A stretch of 64,000 nucleotides of DNA from Clostridium cadaveris (GTDB lineage Bacteria > Bacillota > Clostridia > Clostridiales > Clostridiaceae). Below are positions 26,958-36,539 of this stretch, piece after piece; position 1 is the first letter of the stretch, and each line of letters starts with the position of its first letter. The notes below the pieces were generated by a model. It saw only the letters and a list, made by a program, of their open reading frames with translations, was not told where the DNA came from and did no database searches. Made by a program: the position numbers and the translations under genes. The stretch lies in assembly GCF_020911725.1 (NCBI RefSeq), contig NZ_CP076620.1, forward strand, positions 1,430,501 to 1,494,500. The letters are read 5' to 3'.

Positions 26958-27893
26958 GTGAACGGAACTTGGATAGAAGTTAAAGTTGTGACAAAGCCTG
27001 ATGCATTAGAGATGGTGCAGGGGATTTTTTACGGATTAGATGTAAAAGGGGTGGCTATAGAAGACCCTAGAGATATATTAGAGAGAGAACAAGGACCTCT
27101 TACATGGGATTTTGCAGATATAAACATATTAGAGCATGGTGGAAAGGCTGCAGTAGTAAAAGGATATTTTTCAGTAGAAGATGATATGGAAGAAATCTTA
27201 GAATACATAAAAGTTAAGCTTATAGAAATCAAAGATATGGGCGTAGATATTGGAGAAGGTACTGTGGAGTACATAAAAGTAAATGAAGAAGATTGGGCCA
27301 ACAATTGGAAGAAGTATTATAAGCCTACGAAAATAGGAAAAAATATAATTGTAAAGCCTATATGGGAAGAATATGAAGCTAATGGGGAAATGATTATAGA
27401 GCTTGATCCTGGAATGGCTTTTGGAACAGGAACTCATGAAACTACAAGAATGTGTGTAGAGGCTTTGGAAGAAAATGTTAAAGGTGACACTACGGTGTTT
27501 GATATAGGAACAGGTTCAGGAATATTAGCTATAGCAGCAGCTAAACTTGGTGCGAAAAAGGTAATAGGAGTTGATCTAGACCCTGTAGCTGTAGACTCAG
27601 CAAAGGAGAATGTAAGCTTTAACGATTTAAATAACATAGAAATTCTTTATGGAAATCTTATGGATGTTGTAACAGGGAAAGCTGACTTAGTAGTTGCTAA
27701 CATAATTGCAGAAATAATAGTAGTTCTTGCAGAAGACGTTAAGAATTTCTTAGTTCCTGGAGGACTTTTTATAACTTCAGGAATAATAAGAGAAAGAAGA
27801 GAACTTGTTGAAACAAAACTTAAAGAAAAAGGATTTAAGATAAAAGAAGTTAAAGAGCAGGGAGAATGGCTTTGCATAATTGCAGAAGCTTAA
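26958..27893 (+). CDS. prmA: Ribosomal protein L11 methyltransferase
   Basis: This 311-residue SAM-dependent enzyme trimethylates ribosomal protein L11. An N-terminal substrate-recognition domain starts GTWIEVKVVTKPDALEMVQG. A Rossmann methyltransferase domain follows with VFDIGTGSGILAIAAAKLGA and the catalytic loop VANIIAEI. I place the start at GTG 26958, after AAGGGATG, since N-G-T-W-I-E-V matches the usual start; ATG codons at 26925 and 26949 are alternatives. rsmE follows after 12 bases. Confidence 0.93.
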   Translation: MNGTWIEVKVVTKPDALEMVQGIFYGLDVKGVAIEDPRDILEREQGPLTWDFADINILEHGGKAAVVKGYFSVEDDMEEILEYIKVKLIEIKDMGVDIGEGTVEYIKVNEEDWANNWKKYYKPTKIGKNIIVKPIWEEYEANGEMIIELDPGMAFGTGTHETTRMCVEALEENVKGDTTVFDIGTGSGILAIAAAKLGAKKVIGVDLDPVAVDSAKENVSFNDLNNIEILYGNLMDVVTGKADLVVANIIAEIIVVLAEDVKNFLVPGGLFITSGIIRERRELVETKLKEKGFKIKEVKEQGEWLCIIAEA

Positions 27894-27905
27894 AGGAGAG
27901 TAATA

Positions 27906-28655
27906 ATGCATAAGTTTTTCATTTCAAACAATCTTATAGATGGAGATAAAGCCTTAATAGAAGGCGATGATGTAAAACATATTTATAAAGTATTAAGATT
28001 GCAAGTTGGGGATGAAATCATAATCAATAATCTTAATGGTCAGGAATATTTAGCTCGCATAGATGATATAAACAAAAAAGAAGTTCAGCTTGCAATTATA
28101 GAAAAGTTAGATGTAAGCAATGAAAGTCCAATAAGAATTCATTTATATCAAGGGCTCCCTAAATCTACAAAGATGGATTTAATAGCTCAAAAGGGAACAG
28201 AACTTGGTATTTCATCTATAACTCCTGTCATAACAGAAAGAGTTATTGTAAAAAATGAGGGTGAATTTAAAAAAGTAGATAGATGGCAGAGAATAGCCTT
28301 AGAAGCCTCTAAACAGAGTAAGAGAACCTTAATACCTTCTATAAATACTCCTATATCCTTTGAAATTATGATGAGTGAAATAAATGATATGGACCTTATT
28401 GTGGTGCCTTATGAAAATGCAGAAGGATATGGAATAAAAAAGATGATGGATAACTTAAATGCAGAATCTATAGTGGATATTGCTATAGTGATAGGACCTG
28501 AAGGCGGTTTTGAAGAAGAGGAGATATCAAAACTTAAAGATATAGGAGCTCATATAGTGACTTTGGGACCTAGAATTTTAAGGACTGAAAGTGCAGGTTT
28601 TGTATGTACTGCTATTCTTCAATATGAATTAGGGGATGTAGGAGGTGTCGTATAA
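27906..28655 (+). CDS. rsmE: 16S rRNA (uracil-1498-N3) methyltransferase
   Basis: This 249-residue SPOUT enzyme has an N-terminal PUA-like domain (HKFFISNNLIDGDKALIEGDDVKHIYKVLRL region) and a C-terminal trefoil-knot domain. The knot shows KGTELGISSITPV, IGPEGGFEEEE and LGPRILRTES. It methylates U1498 in helix 44 of 16S rRNA. GGAGAG precedes the ATG. Its stop overlaps the mtaB start by one base. Confidence 0.96.
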   Translation: MHKFFISNNLIDGDKALIEGDDVKHIYKVLRLQVGDEIIINNLNGQEYLARIDDINKKEVQLAIIEKLDVSNESPIRIHLYQGLPKSTKMDLIAQKGTELGISSITPVITERVIVKNEGEFKKVDRWQRIALEASKQSKRTLIPSINTPISFEIMMSEINDMDLIVVPYENAEGYGIKKMMDNLNAESIVDIAIVIGPEGGFEEEEISKLKDIGAHIVTLGPRILRTESAGFVCTAILQYELGDVGGVV

Positions 28656-29959
28656 TGAAAGTAGCTTTTTCTACTTTAGGATGTAGAGTTAACGTTTATG
28701 AATCAGAAGCTATGGCAGAGAAATTTATAAAGGAAGGCTATGAAGTTGTAGACTTCTCTGAAAAAGCTGATGTTTATGTTATAAATACATGTACTGTTAC
28801 CAATATGGGAGATAAGAAATCTCGTCAGATAATAGGAAGAGCAAGAAGACTTAATGAAAAAGCAATAATTGCAGTAGTTGGATGTTATTCTCAGATTGCT
28901 CCAGACGAAGTTTCATCAATAGATGGTGTAGATGTAGTCCTTGGAACAAGAAATAAAGGAGATATAGTATATTGGGTTAATAGAGCAAAATCAGAAAAAA
29001 GCAAGGTTGTAAATGTAACAGAAAATATATTGAAAAATAAGGTTTTTGAAGAACTTAAGATAGAAGATTATCAGGATAAAACAAGAGCTTTCTTAAAAAT
29101 TCAAGATGGATGCAATAGATTTTGTAGCTACTGCCTTATACCTTATGCACGAGGTGCTGTGTGTAGTAAAAAACCAGAGGTAGTTATAGAAGAAGTCAAA
29201 AATCTTGCAATACATGGATTTAAAGAAATAATATTATCAGGAATACATACCGCTTCCTATGGTGTAGACTTAGAAGATAAAACAACACTTATGGATCTAC
29301 TAGAAGAAATTGAAAAAATCCAAGGTATAGAGAGAGTAAGAATAGGTTCTATAGATCCTACATTTTTTACAGAAGATATAAAAGAAAGGCTTGTAAAACT
29401 TAAAAGATTATGTCCTCATTTTCATTTATCCCTTCAAAGTGGAAGCAATGATACATTAAAGAGGATGAATAGAAGATATTCTAAAGAGGAATATAAAGAT
29501 ATAGTTAATATGCTTAGAAACTCTATAGAAGATGTATCTATAACTACAGATATAATTGTAGGGTTTCCAGGTGAAACTGAGGAAGAGTTTAAAGAGACTT
29601 ATGAATTTTTAAAAGATGTAAGACTTACTAAAATGCATATATTTAAATATAGTCCAAGAAAAGGTACAAAAGCAGCTACTATGAAAGACCAAATTCATGG
29701 TACAATAAAGGAAGAAAGAAGCAAAGCGCTTATTGAACTTAATGAAAAGAATGAAGAAGAATTCATGAAAAAAATGGTTGGAAAAACTGTAGATGTATTA
29801 TTTGAGGAAGTTGTACATGGAGAAGAAAAAATATATACAGGATATACTCCAAACTATATAAAAACTATATGTGAAGGTACTGAAGATTTAATTGGACAGA
29901 TAAAAAAAGTATATATAAAAGAAGTTTCTAAAGATAACCTTATTGGAGAAGTTTTATAA
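28655..29959 (+). CDS. mtaB: tRNA threonylcarbamoyladenosine methylthiotransferase
   Basis: This 434-residue radical SAM methylthiotransferase inserts the methylthio group into t6A37 of tRNA. The N-terminal MTTase domain has three cluster cysteines (TLGCRVN, NTCTVTN, GCYSQ). The radical SAM motif is CNRFCSYC, followed by IPYARG, and a TRAM domain closes the C-terminus. The sequence TLGCRVNVYES is typical of MtaB rather than MiaB. It is coupled to rsmE by TAATG. Confidence 0.95.
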   Translation: MKVAFSTLGCRVNVYESEAMAEKFIKEGYEVVDFSEKADVYVINTCTVTNMGDKKSRQIIGRARRLNEKAIIAVVGCYSQIAPDEVSSIDGVDVVLGTRNKGDIVYWVNRAKSEKSKVVNVTENILKNKVFEELKIEDYQDKTRAFLKIQDGCNRFCSYCLIPYARGAVCSKKPEVVIEEVKNLAIHGFKEIILSGIHTASYGVDLEDKTTLMDLLEEIEKIQGIERVRIGSIDPTFFTEDIKERLVKLKRLCPHFHLSLQSGSNDTLKRMNRRYSKEEYKDIVNMLRNSIEDVSITTDIIVGFPGETEEEFKETYEFLKDVRLTKMHIFKYSPRKGTKAATMKDQIHGTIKEERSKALIELNEKNEEEFMKKMVGKTVDVLFEEVVHGEEKIYTGYTPNYIKTICEGTEDLIGQIKKVYIKEVSKDNLIGEVL

Positions 29960-29999
29960 AGATATACTTTTACATAAGCACATTAAAGGAGGTGAAATC

Positions 30000-30344
30000 A
30001 TGGGAAACTGTATTTTTTGTAAAATCATAAATGGAGAGATTCCATCTCAAAAGGTTTATGAAGATGATGTTGTTTTTGCTTTTAAAGATATAAGTCCAGA
30101 AGCACCGTTTCATATTTTAATTGTGCCAAAATGTCACATAAGGAATATTAATGAAATCAACAATGACAATAGCCATATAATAGCACATATCTTTGAAGTT
30201 ATTAATAAAATAACATTAGAACAAGGAATAGACAAGGATGGCTATAGAGTTGTAAGCAACTGTGGAGAACATGGAGGACAGACTGTAGATCATCTTCATT
30301 TTCATTTATTAGGTGGAAGAAATCTTGCTTGGCCTCCAGGTTAA
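30000..30344 (+). CDS. HIT-family nucleotide-binding hydrolase
   Basis: This 114-residue histidine-triad protein has the active site HLHFHLLGG and an N-terminal CIFCKIINGEIPS zinc-type start, as in the HinT group. Such proteins hydrolyse adenosine phosphoramidates. ATG 30000 follows GGAGGTGA; an upstream in-frame start at 29943 lies inside mtaB and is rejected. It is probably co-transcribed with mtaB. rpsU downstream has its own promoter. Confidence 0.93.
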   Translation: MGNCIFCKIINGEIPSQKVYEDDVVFAFKDISPEAPFHILIVPKCHIRNINEINNDNSHIIAHIFEVINKITLEQGIDKDGYRVVSNCGEHGGQTVDHLHFHLLGGRNLAWPPG

Positions 30345-30364
30345 AAAATATATAAATGAAATTG

Positions 30365-30394
30365 TTGACAGTGAAGAATAGCTTATTGTATAAT
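30365..30394 (+). promoter_or_regulatory. Sigma-A-type promoter of rpsU
   Basis: TTGACA (30365-30370) and TATAAT (30389-30394) are perfect hexamers 18 bases apart. The roughly 75-base leader contains GCTA/TAGC-type inverted repeats that could fold. Confidence 0.85.
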
Positions 30395-30475
30395 TAAGCG
30401 TGTGCTATTAGCGTTAGCTACTTTAGTTTACTTAATTATAATGTAATAATGTGCTAGCGGAGGGAGGGATATTAG

Positions 30476-30652
30476 ATGTCAGAAATAAAAGTTGGAGAAA
30501 ACGAATCACTTGATAGTGCGTTAAGAAGATTTAAGAGAAAGTGCGCTAGAGCTGGTGTTCTTTCAGAGGTTAGAAAGAGAGAGCATTATGAAAAGCCAAG
30601 CGTTAAGAAAAAGAAGAAGTCAGAAGCTGCTAGAAAGAGAAAGTTTAAGTAA
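30476..30652 (+). CDS. rpsU: 30S ribosomal protein S21
   Basis: This 58-residue basic protein begins [20 protein letters not shown] and has [20 protein letters not shown] in the middle and a Lys/Arg-rich tail. It is S21, which helps 30S subunits engage mRNA. GGAGGGAGGG precedes the ATG. It sits between the HIT gene and a yqeY gene, the usual rpsU-yqeY pairing. Confidence 0.97.
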   Translation: MSEIKVGENESLDSALRRFKRKCARAGVLSEVRKREHYEKPSVKKKKKSEAARKRKFK

Positions 30653-30675
30653 GAGTTTTGAAAGAAGGTAAAAAT

Positions 30676-31125
30676 ATGCCCATAAAAGAAAGACTTCAAG
30701 AAGACTGGAAACAAGCAATGAAATCTAAAGATAAATTTAGATCTTCTACTATTAGCTTGGCAAAGTCTGCAATACTTTTAGTTGAAAAAACTGATGGTAT
30801 TAAGCTTGAGGATGAGCAGGTTATAGAGATTTTGGCAAAGGAAGTTAAGCAAAGAAATGAGGCTATCCTTGAATTCCAAAAGGGAAATAGGCAAGATCTT
30901 GTTGATAGTGCTAAAGCTGAAATAGAAATTTTAAAAGAATACCTTCCTCAGCAGTTAAGTGAAGAAGAAATTAAAAAAATTGTTATAGATGTAGCTGATA
31001 ACTTGGGCGCAAGTAGCATGAAAGACATGGGCAAAGTTATGGCAGAAGTAAGGCCGAAAATAGTAGGTCGTGCCGATGGCAGACTTGTAAGTTCAATAGT
31101 AAAAAATTACTTGAATAATAAATAA
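30676..31125 (+). CDS. yqeY: GatB/YqeY-domain protein
   Basis: This 149-residue protein consists of one YqeY domain (residues about 3-148). This helical domain is related to the tail of the amidotransferase subunit GatB that contacts tRNA. Marker segments are ILAKEVKQRNEAILEFQKG, EYLPQQLSEEEI and GRADGRLVSSIVK. The precise function is not established. I use ATG 30676 with GAAGG upstream; a TTG at 30658 is an alternative. It is 23 bases after rpsU. Confidence 0.92.
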   Translation: MPIKERLQEDWKQAMKSKDKFRSSTISLAKSAILLVEKTDGIKLEDEQVIEILAKEVKQRNEAILEFQKGNRQDLVDSAKAEIEILKEYLPQQLSEEEIKKIVIDVADNLGASSMKDMGKVMAEVRPKIVGRADGRLVSSIVKNYLNNK

Positions 31126-31151
31126 AAGACTCACCGAAAGGTGAGTCTTTT
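31124..31151 (+). terminator. Terminator of the rpsU-yqeY unit
   Basis: AAAAGACTCACC (31124-31135) and its complement (31140-31151) form a perfect 12-base-pair stem with a GAAA loop ending in TTTT. It overlaps the yqeY stop codon. Confidence 0.9.
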
Positions 31152-31202
31152 GATTTGCGCAAAAAATAATAATTACTATTCATCTCATAAGCATTTATAA
31201 GA

Positions 31203-31234
31203 AAATATCCTCATAAGATAATATGAGGATATTT
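31203..31234 (+). other. AT-rich hairpin upstream of yqfC
   Basis: AAATATCCTCAT (31203-31214) and ATGAGGATATTT (31223-31234) form a perfect 12-base-pair palindrome 30 bases before yqfC. It could be an operator, a leader hairpin or a weak terminator. A sigma-E-like pair (GCATTTA at 31191, CATAAGAT at 31212, 14 apart) overlaps it, but the -35 is poor. Confidence 0.5.
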
Positions 31235-31264
31235 ATGAAAACTTAAAATTTATGAGGTGAGAGT

Positions 31265-31552
31265 ATGGATGGTAAACTAAATAGAACAAGAGAAGCTGTA
31301 GCTGATACATTAGGGATACCTTTAGAAGTCGCTTTGGACATACCTAAGATTATAATAGACGGAAACTATCAAATAGTTATAGAGAATCATAAGGGACTAA
31401 TAGTATTTGATGAAAACATGGTTGTAGTTAATTCTAAAGTAGGATCAATAACGCTAAAGGGAAGGGATTTTAAAGTGTTGTTCATAGGGGGGAATACCTT
31501 GACTATAGGCGGTATTTTAGAATCTGTAGGGTATGGAAGCAATGAAAATTAA
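31265..31552 (+). CDS. yqfC: Sporulation protein YqfC
   Basis: This 95-residue YabP/YqfC-family protein has the segment LPLEVALDIPKIIIDGNYQIVIENHKGL (here IPLEVALDIPKI) and a C-terminal GNTLTIGG motif. YqfC is made in the mother cell under sigma-E in Bacillus, and its mechanism is unknown. GAGGTGAGAG precedes the ATG. It overlaps yqfD by 20 bases, so the two are translationally coupled. Confidence 0.92.
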   Translation: MDGKLNRTREAVADTLGIPLEVALDIPKIIIDGNYQIVIENHKGLIVFDENMVVVNSKVGSITLKGRDFKVLFIGGNTLTIGGILESVGYGSNEN

Positions 31553-32669
31553 AGATAGCATTAAAAGTGGAACTATAACCATAGAGATCCAGGGTATGCA
31601 TCCAGAAAGTACTATAAATGCTATGTGGGCTCAAGGGATAGACATAAAGAATTTGAAAAGAATAAACATAACAATACTTAACTTAGATATAAATATAAGG
31701 GATTTATCAAATGTAAAAGAAATAGCAAAAATAAAAAAGTGCAAAGTGAGGGTTTTAAGATCTAATGGTATATTATATATACTATCTAGAGTGAAAAATG
31801 GGGGTCTTCTCATAAGTGGGATAGCAATATTTATATTTCTTATTTATTACTTGTCCCTTTATGTATGGAATATCAATATAGATGATACAAAAGTTTTATC
31901 TCCTTATGAAGTAAGGCAACAGCTTCTTACTTATGGAATAAAGCCTGGAATAAAAAAATCATCTATAAATATATATGATTTAGAAAATGATTTGAAAAAA
32001 GATGACGATAGAATAATGTGGGCAAGAGCAAGAATAGAAGGCGGAACTTTGAGAATTAAAATAGAAGAAAAGCAGAATCCACCATCTATAAAGGTACAGG
32101 AAAATAAAGGAGATATAATTGCTAAATGTGATGGACAAATAGTGAGGCTTTATACTACTTCTGGAAGTGCTGTAGTATCAAAAGGAGATATAGTAAAGAA
32201 AGGACAGGTTCTTATACAAGGAATACAAGGTAAAGAAGGATTCACCTACGAAACACCTGCAGAGGGAACTGTGATAGCTAAAACCTTTTACGAAAACTCG
32301 AAAAATGTGAAGATAAAAGGAGTAAATGATGTAAGGACTGGAAATCAGGAAAAAGATATATATTTAAATATTTTTGGTAAAAAATTATATTTGAAAAAAT
32401 GTGATGTGAAATATTCAAAATATGATAAAATAGAAGAGAGTGGAAAATTTTTAAATAGCACTATATACTATGAAGTTAAGGAAGAAGCTTTTGAAAGTAA
32501 TGTAGATGATGTGGTGGTAAAGGAAGTGCAAAAAATGGAGGAAGAACTTGCGAAAAATCTTGATAAAAGCTCAGTAGTAACAGATAAAATAATAGACAAA
32601 GAAATTAGTGAAACTAATGTAAATATAAGAACAGTCTTTATAGTGGAACAAGATATTGCTACACATTAA
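31533..32669 (+). CDS. yqfD: Sporulation protein YqfD
   Basis: This 378-residue protein has one membrane helix at about residues 90-110 (GGLLISGIAIFIFLIYYLSL region). A cytoplasmic N-terminal domain precedes it and a large exported domain follows, including WARARIEGGTLRIKIEEKQ, typical of YqfD. It is a sigma-E mother-cell membrane protein in Bacillus, where its loss impairs sporulation. The ATG at 31533 overlaps yqfC; ATG 31542 is an alternative. A phoH gene that often follows yqfD is absent, and pgpH comes next. Confidence 0.92.
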   Translation: MEAMKIKDSIKSGTITIEIQGMHPESTINAMWAQGIDIKNLKRINITILNLDINIRDLSNVKEIAKIKKCKVRVLRSNGILYILSRVKNGGLLISGIAIFIFLIYYLSLYVWNINIDDTKVLSPYEVRQQLLTYGIKPGIKKSSINIYDLENDLKKDDDRIMWARARIEGGTLRIKIEEKQNPPSIKVQENKGDIIAKCDGQIVRLYTTSGSAVVSKGDIVKKGQVLIQGIQGKEGFTYETPAEGTVIAKTFYENSKNVKIKGVNDVRTGNQEKDIYLNIFGKKLYLKKCDVKYSKYDKIEESGKFLNSTIYYEVKEEAFESNVDDVVVKEVQKMEEELAKNLDKSSVVTDKIIDKEISETNVNIRTVFIVEQDIATH

Positions 32670-32711
32670 AAAGACGATTATTTCACATTAAAAACGAGTG
32701 GGTGATAAAAG

Positions 32712-34784
32712 ATGGAAACGAAAAAAGAAGGCAGTTTTTTTGAAAAGTATAAGAAACCATTTATATTTATAATTACCTTTATGCTTTGCTATGTAGTTCT
32801 TATGACTTCTCAAATAGCTAAAAAGATAAATATATCTGTTGGAGAAATAGCTAAATACAATATAAAAGCCAACAGAGAGGTAATAAACAACATAGCGACA
32901 AAAGCAAAGGAAAAACAAGCTGAAGAAAATGTCCCTAATCAGTATACGGAAAAACCTGATGTCAAAAAGAGCTCTATAGAAAATATAAAGACTTTATTTG
33001 CTAAGGTAAATACTTATAGGGACATGACTATAGAAGACAAAGAAAAGATTTCAAGATTAAAAGAGGAGAGTCCTATAACATTGAAGAATGATGGATTTGA
33101 ATATCTTTTAAAGCTATCTAAGGAAGATTTAACTTCAATGGAAAATCAGATTTTGGATGGAATGAATCAAGTTTATGAAGGAAGCATAAAAGAAAATAAT
33201 TCCGAAGATTTAAAAAAGGCTCAAGAAGTATTTTTAGGGTTTATTACAAAATCTAATATGTCCTCTGAATCTAAGGATGTAGCTTCTATGATAGGTGTAT
33301 ATCAAATAGCGCCAAACTTATTTTATGATAAAGATAAAACGGAAGAAATGAAAAAGCAGGCAGTAAAAAATATAACTCCTGAAATGATACAAAAGAATCA
33401 AATAGTCGTAAAAGAGGGAGAACCTGCTACAGCAGAACAAATACAAATCCTTATGGATTTAGGTATATTAGATGATTCCGTAGGCACTGCGTGGTATATA
33501 TACCTTGTAATAGCTATGGTTGTTATGATGAGCTTATATCTACAATGGATGTACCTATATAAATACCATAGGGATGAAATATATAATGACAATAGAAAAC
33601 TTATACTCATAAGCGTCATTACAGTATCTATGATAGTGATATCAAGGATTATGAACTTTGTATCTCCGTTTTTAATTCCTTTTGCGTGTGGACCACTATT
33701 ATTATCAATATTATTAAACTATAAAGTATCAATAGTCATAAGTGCATTAAATATACTTCTTATAAGTCCTGTAGTAGATTTTAACGTTGAAATAACTATA
33801 ATAGCACTTGTAAGTATAATAGTGGCTTCTACAACTCTTAAGAGACTTCAGCAGAGAAATGATATATTGTACTCATCTATATATATTGCAGCATTTAATA
33901 TGATAATAACTTTTTCAATGGGAACCCTTATATCAAATAACATATTAGATGTTATAAAAAAGACCGGATATGCAGGAGCAGGAAGTGTTCTTGCGGCTAT
34001 TTTAACTATAGGTTTCTTACCTTTGTTTGAGAGCATGTTTGACATAGTCACAGTTATAAAACTTTTAGAACTTTCTAATCCTAATAATCCTCTTATGAGG
34101 AAACTTCTAATGGAAGCTCCGGGAACATATCATCATAGCGTTCTTGTGGCAAATTTAGCAGAACTAGCTGCAGAAGCTGTTGGTGGAAATCCAGTACTGG
34201 CAAGAATAGCAGCTTATTATCATGATGTTGGAAAGACAAAAAGGCCTTATTTCTTCAAAGAAAATCAAACAGGAAAAGAAAATCCTCATGATAAGATAAG
34301 TCCTAATTTAAGTACGCTGATAATAACATCTCATGTAAAAGATGGTCTTGAGATGGCAAAAGAAAATAATCTTCCAAAGGTTATACAAGATATAATACAA
34401 CAGCATCACGGTACTACTTTAGTAAAATATTTTTATTATACTGCAAAGAACAATGCAGAGAATCCAGAAGAGATAAAAGAAGAAGATTTTAGATATATGG
34501 GTCCAATACCACAATTTAAAGAAAGTGGTATTATAATGCTGGCAGATGGTGTTGAAGCAGCTGTAAGATCTATTCCTGACCCTACTAAAGGCAAAATTGA
34601 AGAGATGGTAAACAACATAATAAAGGATAAATTAAATACTGGACAATTAGACGACTGCGATTTAACATTAAAAGATTTGGATAAAATAAGAGAGTCATTT
34701 TTGAAATCCTTGAATGGAATTTACCACCAAAGGATAGAATATCCTACAGATCATACTATAGGATTAAAGAAACAAGGAGAATAA
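32712..34784 (+). CDS. pgpH: 7TM-HD cyclic-di-AMP phosphodiesterase PgpH
   Basis: This 690-residue protein (YqfF family) has one N-terminal membrane helix, an external 7TMR-HDED domain (about residues 45-255), seven membrane segments (about 265-445) and a cytoplasmic HD domain. HD metal ligands are in [34 protein letters not shown] and LADGVEAA. PgpH hydrolyses the second messenger c-di-AMP. GGGTGAT precedes the ATG. ybeY follows after 2 bases. Confidence 0.95.
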   Translation: METKKEGSFFEKYKKPFIFIITFMLCYVVLMTSQIAKKINISVGEIAKYNIKANREVINNIATKAKEKQAEENVPNQYTEKPDVKKSSIENIKTLFAKVNTYRDMTIEDKEKISRLKEESPITLKNDGFEYLLKLSKEDLTSMENQILDGMNQVYEGSIKENNSEDLKKAQEVFLGFITKSNMSSESKDVASMIGVYQIAPNLFYDKDKTEEMKKQAVKNITPEMIQKNQIVVKEGEPATAEQIQILMDLGILDDSVGTAWYIYLVIAMVVMMSLYLQWMYLYKYHRDEIYNDNRKLILISVITVSMIVISRIMNFVSPFLIPFACGPLLLSILLNYKVSIVISALNILLISPVVDFNVEITIIALVSIIVASTTLKRLQQRNDILYSSIYIAAFNMIITFSMGTLISNNILDVIKKTGYAGAGSVLAAILTIGFLPLFESMFDIVTVIKLLELSNPNNPLMRKLLMEAPGTYHHSVLVANLAELAAEAVGGNPVLARIAAYYHDVGKTKRPYFFKENQTGKENPHDKISPNLSTLIITSHVKDGLEMAKENNLPKVIQDIIQQHHGTTLVKYFYYTAKNNAENPEEIKEEDFRYMGPIPQFKESGIIMLADGVEAAVRSIPDPTKGKIEEMVNNIIKDKLNTGQLDDCDLTLKDLDKIRESFLKSLNGIYHQRIEYPTDHTIGLKKQGE

Positions 34785-34786
34785 TA

Positions 34787-35293
34787 ATGATTTTTATAGA
34801 TAATGAACAAGAGAAGATAGAACCTTCAGAAGAATTTAAAGAAAAGCTTTCTGAAATGATAGATTTTGCATTAAAAGAAGAGGAAGTGAAAGTTCCTTAT
34901 GAGATAAGTCTGTTGTTTGTAGATAATGAAGGTATTCACGAAATAAATAAAGAGCAGAGAGGAATAGATAAGGTAACCGATGTGTTATCTTTCCCTATGC
35001 TAGATTATCCTAATGGAAAAGTATTTAAAGATGCATATAAAGGATATGAATTTAAAGCAGAAGACTTGGATGGAGATCTTTTAGTCTTAGGAGATATAGT
35101 TTTAAGCTTAGAAAGAGCAAAGGAGCAGAGCATAGAGTTTGGGCATTCCTACATGAGGGAAGCTTGTTATCTGGTAATACATTCTGTTCTACATCTTTTG
35201 GGCTATGACCATATGGAAAATGATGAGAAAATCCTTATGAGGCAAAGAGAAGAGTATATTTTAGACAAGTTTAATATTAATAGGGAACTTTAA
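34787..35293 (+). CDS. ybeY: Endoribonuclease YbeY
   Basis: This 168-residue zinc metalloprotein of the UPF0054 family acts in 16S rRNA 3'-end maturation and 70S quality control. The signature [11 protein letters not shown] holds the three His ligands, preceded by TDVLSFPM. It has the usual length and about 2 bases separate it from pgpH. Its stop codon lies in the terminator stem. Confidence 0.96.
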   Translation: MIFIDNEQEKIEPSEEFKEKLSEMIDFALKEEEVKVPYEISLLFVDNEGIHEINKEQRGIDKVTDVLSFPMLDYPNGKVFKDAYKGYEFKAEDLDGDLLVLGDIVLSLERAKEQSIEFGHSYMREACYLVIHSVLHLLGYDHMENDEKILMRQREEYILDKFNINREL

Positions 35294-35323
35294 AAAGAGT
35301 TAAGATTAAACTTAACTCTTTTT
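35292..35323 (+). terminator. Terminator after ybeY
   Basis: AAAAAGAGTTAAG (35292-35304) pairs perfectly with CTTAACTCTTTTT (35311-35323) around a 6-base loop. It overlaps the ybeY stop and ends the yqfC-yqfD-pgpH-ybeY unit. Confidence 0.85.
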
Positions 35324-35350
35324 AAACATACTAGAAGAGGTGGTGGTTTT

Positions 35351-36055
35351 GTGAAAATAAGAGGACTAGTAGATAGTTTTAACTATGCAATAGAAGGAAT
35401 TATATATGCTGTTAGAACTCAACGAAATATGAAGATTCATATGGTTGCTACTTTATGTGTTCTGTCAGCGTGCTTTTTTTATGACCTTACTAAAATGGAG
35501 CTTTTAATAATAACAATAACAGTTAGTATGGTTATTGGGGCAGAACTTATAAATACAGCTGTAGAAGCTGCTGTTGATGCTACGACAAACTATTATCACC
35601 CTCTTGCAAAAATAGCAAAAAATGTTGCAGCAGGTGCAGTTTTAGTTACAGCTATAAATGCTCTTATAGTAGGATATATAATATTTTGGGATAGATTAAG
35701 TGAAATAACATTTTCAACTATAGATAAGATAAAGAATTCAGATCCATATTTAATATTTTTAGTACTTATATTCGTATCTATAACTACATTAATTGTAAAA
35801 GCTATATTTGGAGAGGGAACACCATTAAAGGGAGGCATGCCAAGCGGACACAGTGCTATAGCATTTTCAATAGCCACAACTATAGCCTTAATAACAGAAG
35901 AACCTATAAGTGTCATGCTTAGCTATCTATTGGCACTAATTGTTGCACAAAGCAGAGTTGATTCCGAGGTTCATTCTGTTTTGGAAGTAATAGTAGGTGC
36001 TATTTTTGGTACACTTTTAACAGTTGCAATATTCAAATTTCTTTCTATAGTATAG
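35351..36055 (+). CDS. Fused DgkA-type lipid kinase and PAP2-type phosphatase
   Basis: The 234-residue protein joins two membrane enzymes. Residues 1-115 are a Gram-positive DgkA/undecaprenol-kinase domain with GAELINTAVEAAVD (63-76) and KNVAAGAV. Residues 120-234 resemble a PAP2 phosphatase: PSGHS (164-168) and SR-x5-His (201-208) are present. The first PAP2 motif (KxxxxxxRP) is degenerate and the Asp of SRx5Hx3D is Glu212. Expected substrates are undecaprenol or diacylglycerol and their phosphates. The start is GTG 35351 after GAGGTGGTGG. The gene lies between ybeY and cdd, where Bacillus has dgkA and cdd. Confidence 0.88.
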   Translation: MKIRGLVDSFNYAIEGIIYAVRTQRNMKIHMVATLCVLSACFFYDLTKMELLIITITVSMVIGAELINTAVEAAVDATTNYYHPLAKIAKNVAAGAVLVTAINALIVGYIIFWDRLSEITFSTIDKIKNSDPYLIFLVLIFVSITTLIVKAIFGEGTPLKGGMPSGHSAIAFSIATTIALITEEPISVMLSYLLALIVAQSRVDSEVHSVLEVIVGAIFGTLLTVAIFKFLSIV

Positions 36056-36062
36056 AACATTA

Positions 36063-36090
36063 TTGAAATACATATAAATAATGCTATAAT
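36063..36090 (+). promoter_or_regulatory. Sigma-A-type promoter of cdd-era
   Basis: TTGAAA (36063-36068) and TATAAT (36085-36090) are 16 bases apart and lie 37 bases before cdd. Confidence 0.7.
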
Positions 36091-36126
36091 TTAAATACAA
36101 GAGCTTAACTATTGGAGGAATAAAAT

Positions 36127-36531
36127 ATGAAATATGATGTATTAATAGAAAAAGCTATAGAAGCAAGAGAAGCGGCCTATACTCCTTATTCCCATTTTAA
36201 GGTTGGAGCTGCTGTGCTCACTGAAGATGGATCTATATACAGTGGATGTAATGTTGAAAATGCATCATTTGGTGCTACTAATTGTGCGGAAAGAACTGCT
36301 ATATTTAAAGCTGTTTCAGAAGGTCATAGAGTTATAAAAGCCATAGCTGTTATAGGTGATACTAAAGCATATACTTATCCTTGTGGGATATGCAGACAGG
36401 TTATGCTTGAATTCGCAGAAAATAAAGATATACCTGTTATAATAATTAAAAACAAGAAAGAATTCATTACAAAAACATTAGATGAGATAATTCCTGGAAG
36501 TTTTACTAAAAAGGATTTAGATCAAGCATAG
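36127..36531 (+). CDS. cdd: Cytidine deaminase
   Basis: This 134-residue zinc enzyme deaminates cytidine and deoxycytidine for pyrimidine salvage. The catalytic Cys-Ala-Glu is in ATNCAERTA and the other two zinc cysteines are in [16 protein letters not shown] is the substrate motif. GGAGG precedes the ATG. It lies 8 bases before era, the usual dgkA-cdd-era order. Confidence 0.97.
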   Translation: MKYDVLIEKAIEAREAAYTPYSHFKVGAAVLTEDGSIYSGCNVENASFGATNCAERTAIFKAVSEGHRVIKAIAVIGDTKAYTYPCGICRQVMLEFAENKDIPVIIIKNKKEFITKTLDEIIPGSFTKKDLDQA

Positions 36532-36539
36532 GAGGCAAA

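Noticed and set aside
29943-29999. Longer start for the HIT protein
   Set aside because: Lies within mtaB without a ribosome site; GGAGGTGA precedes ATG 30000.
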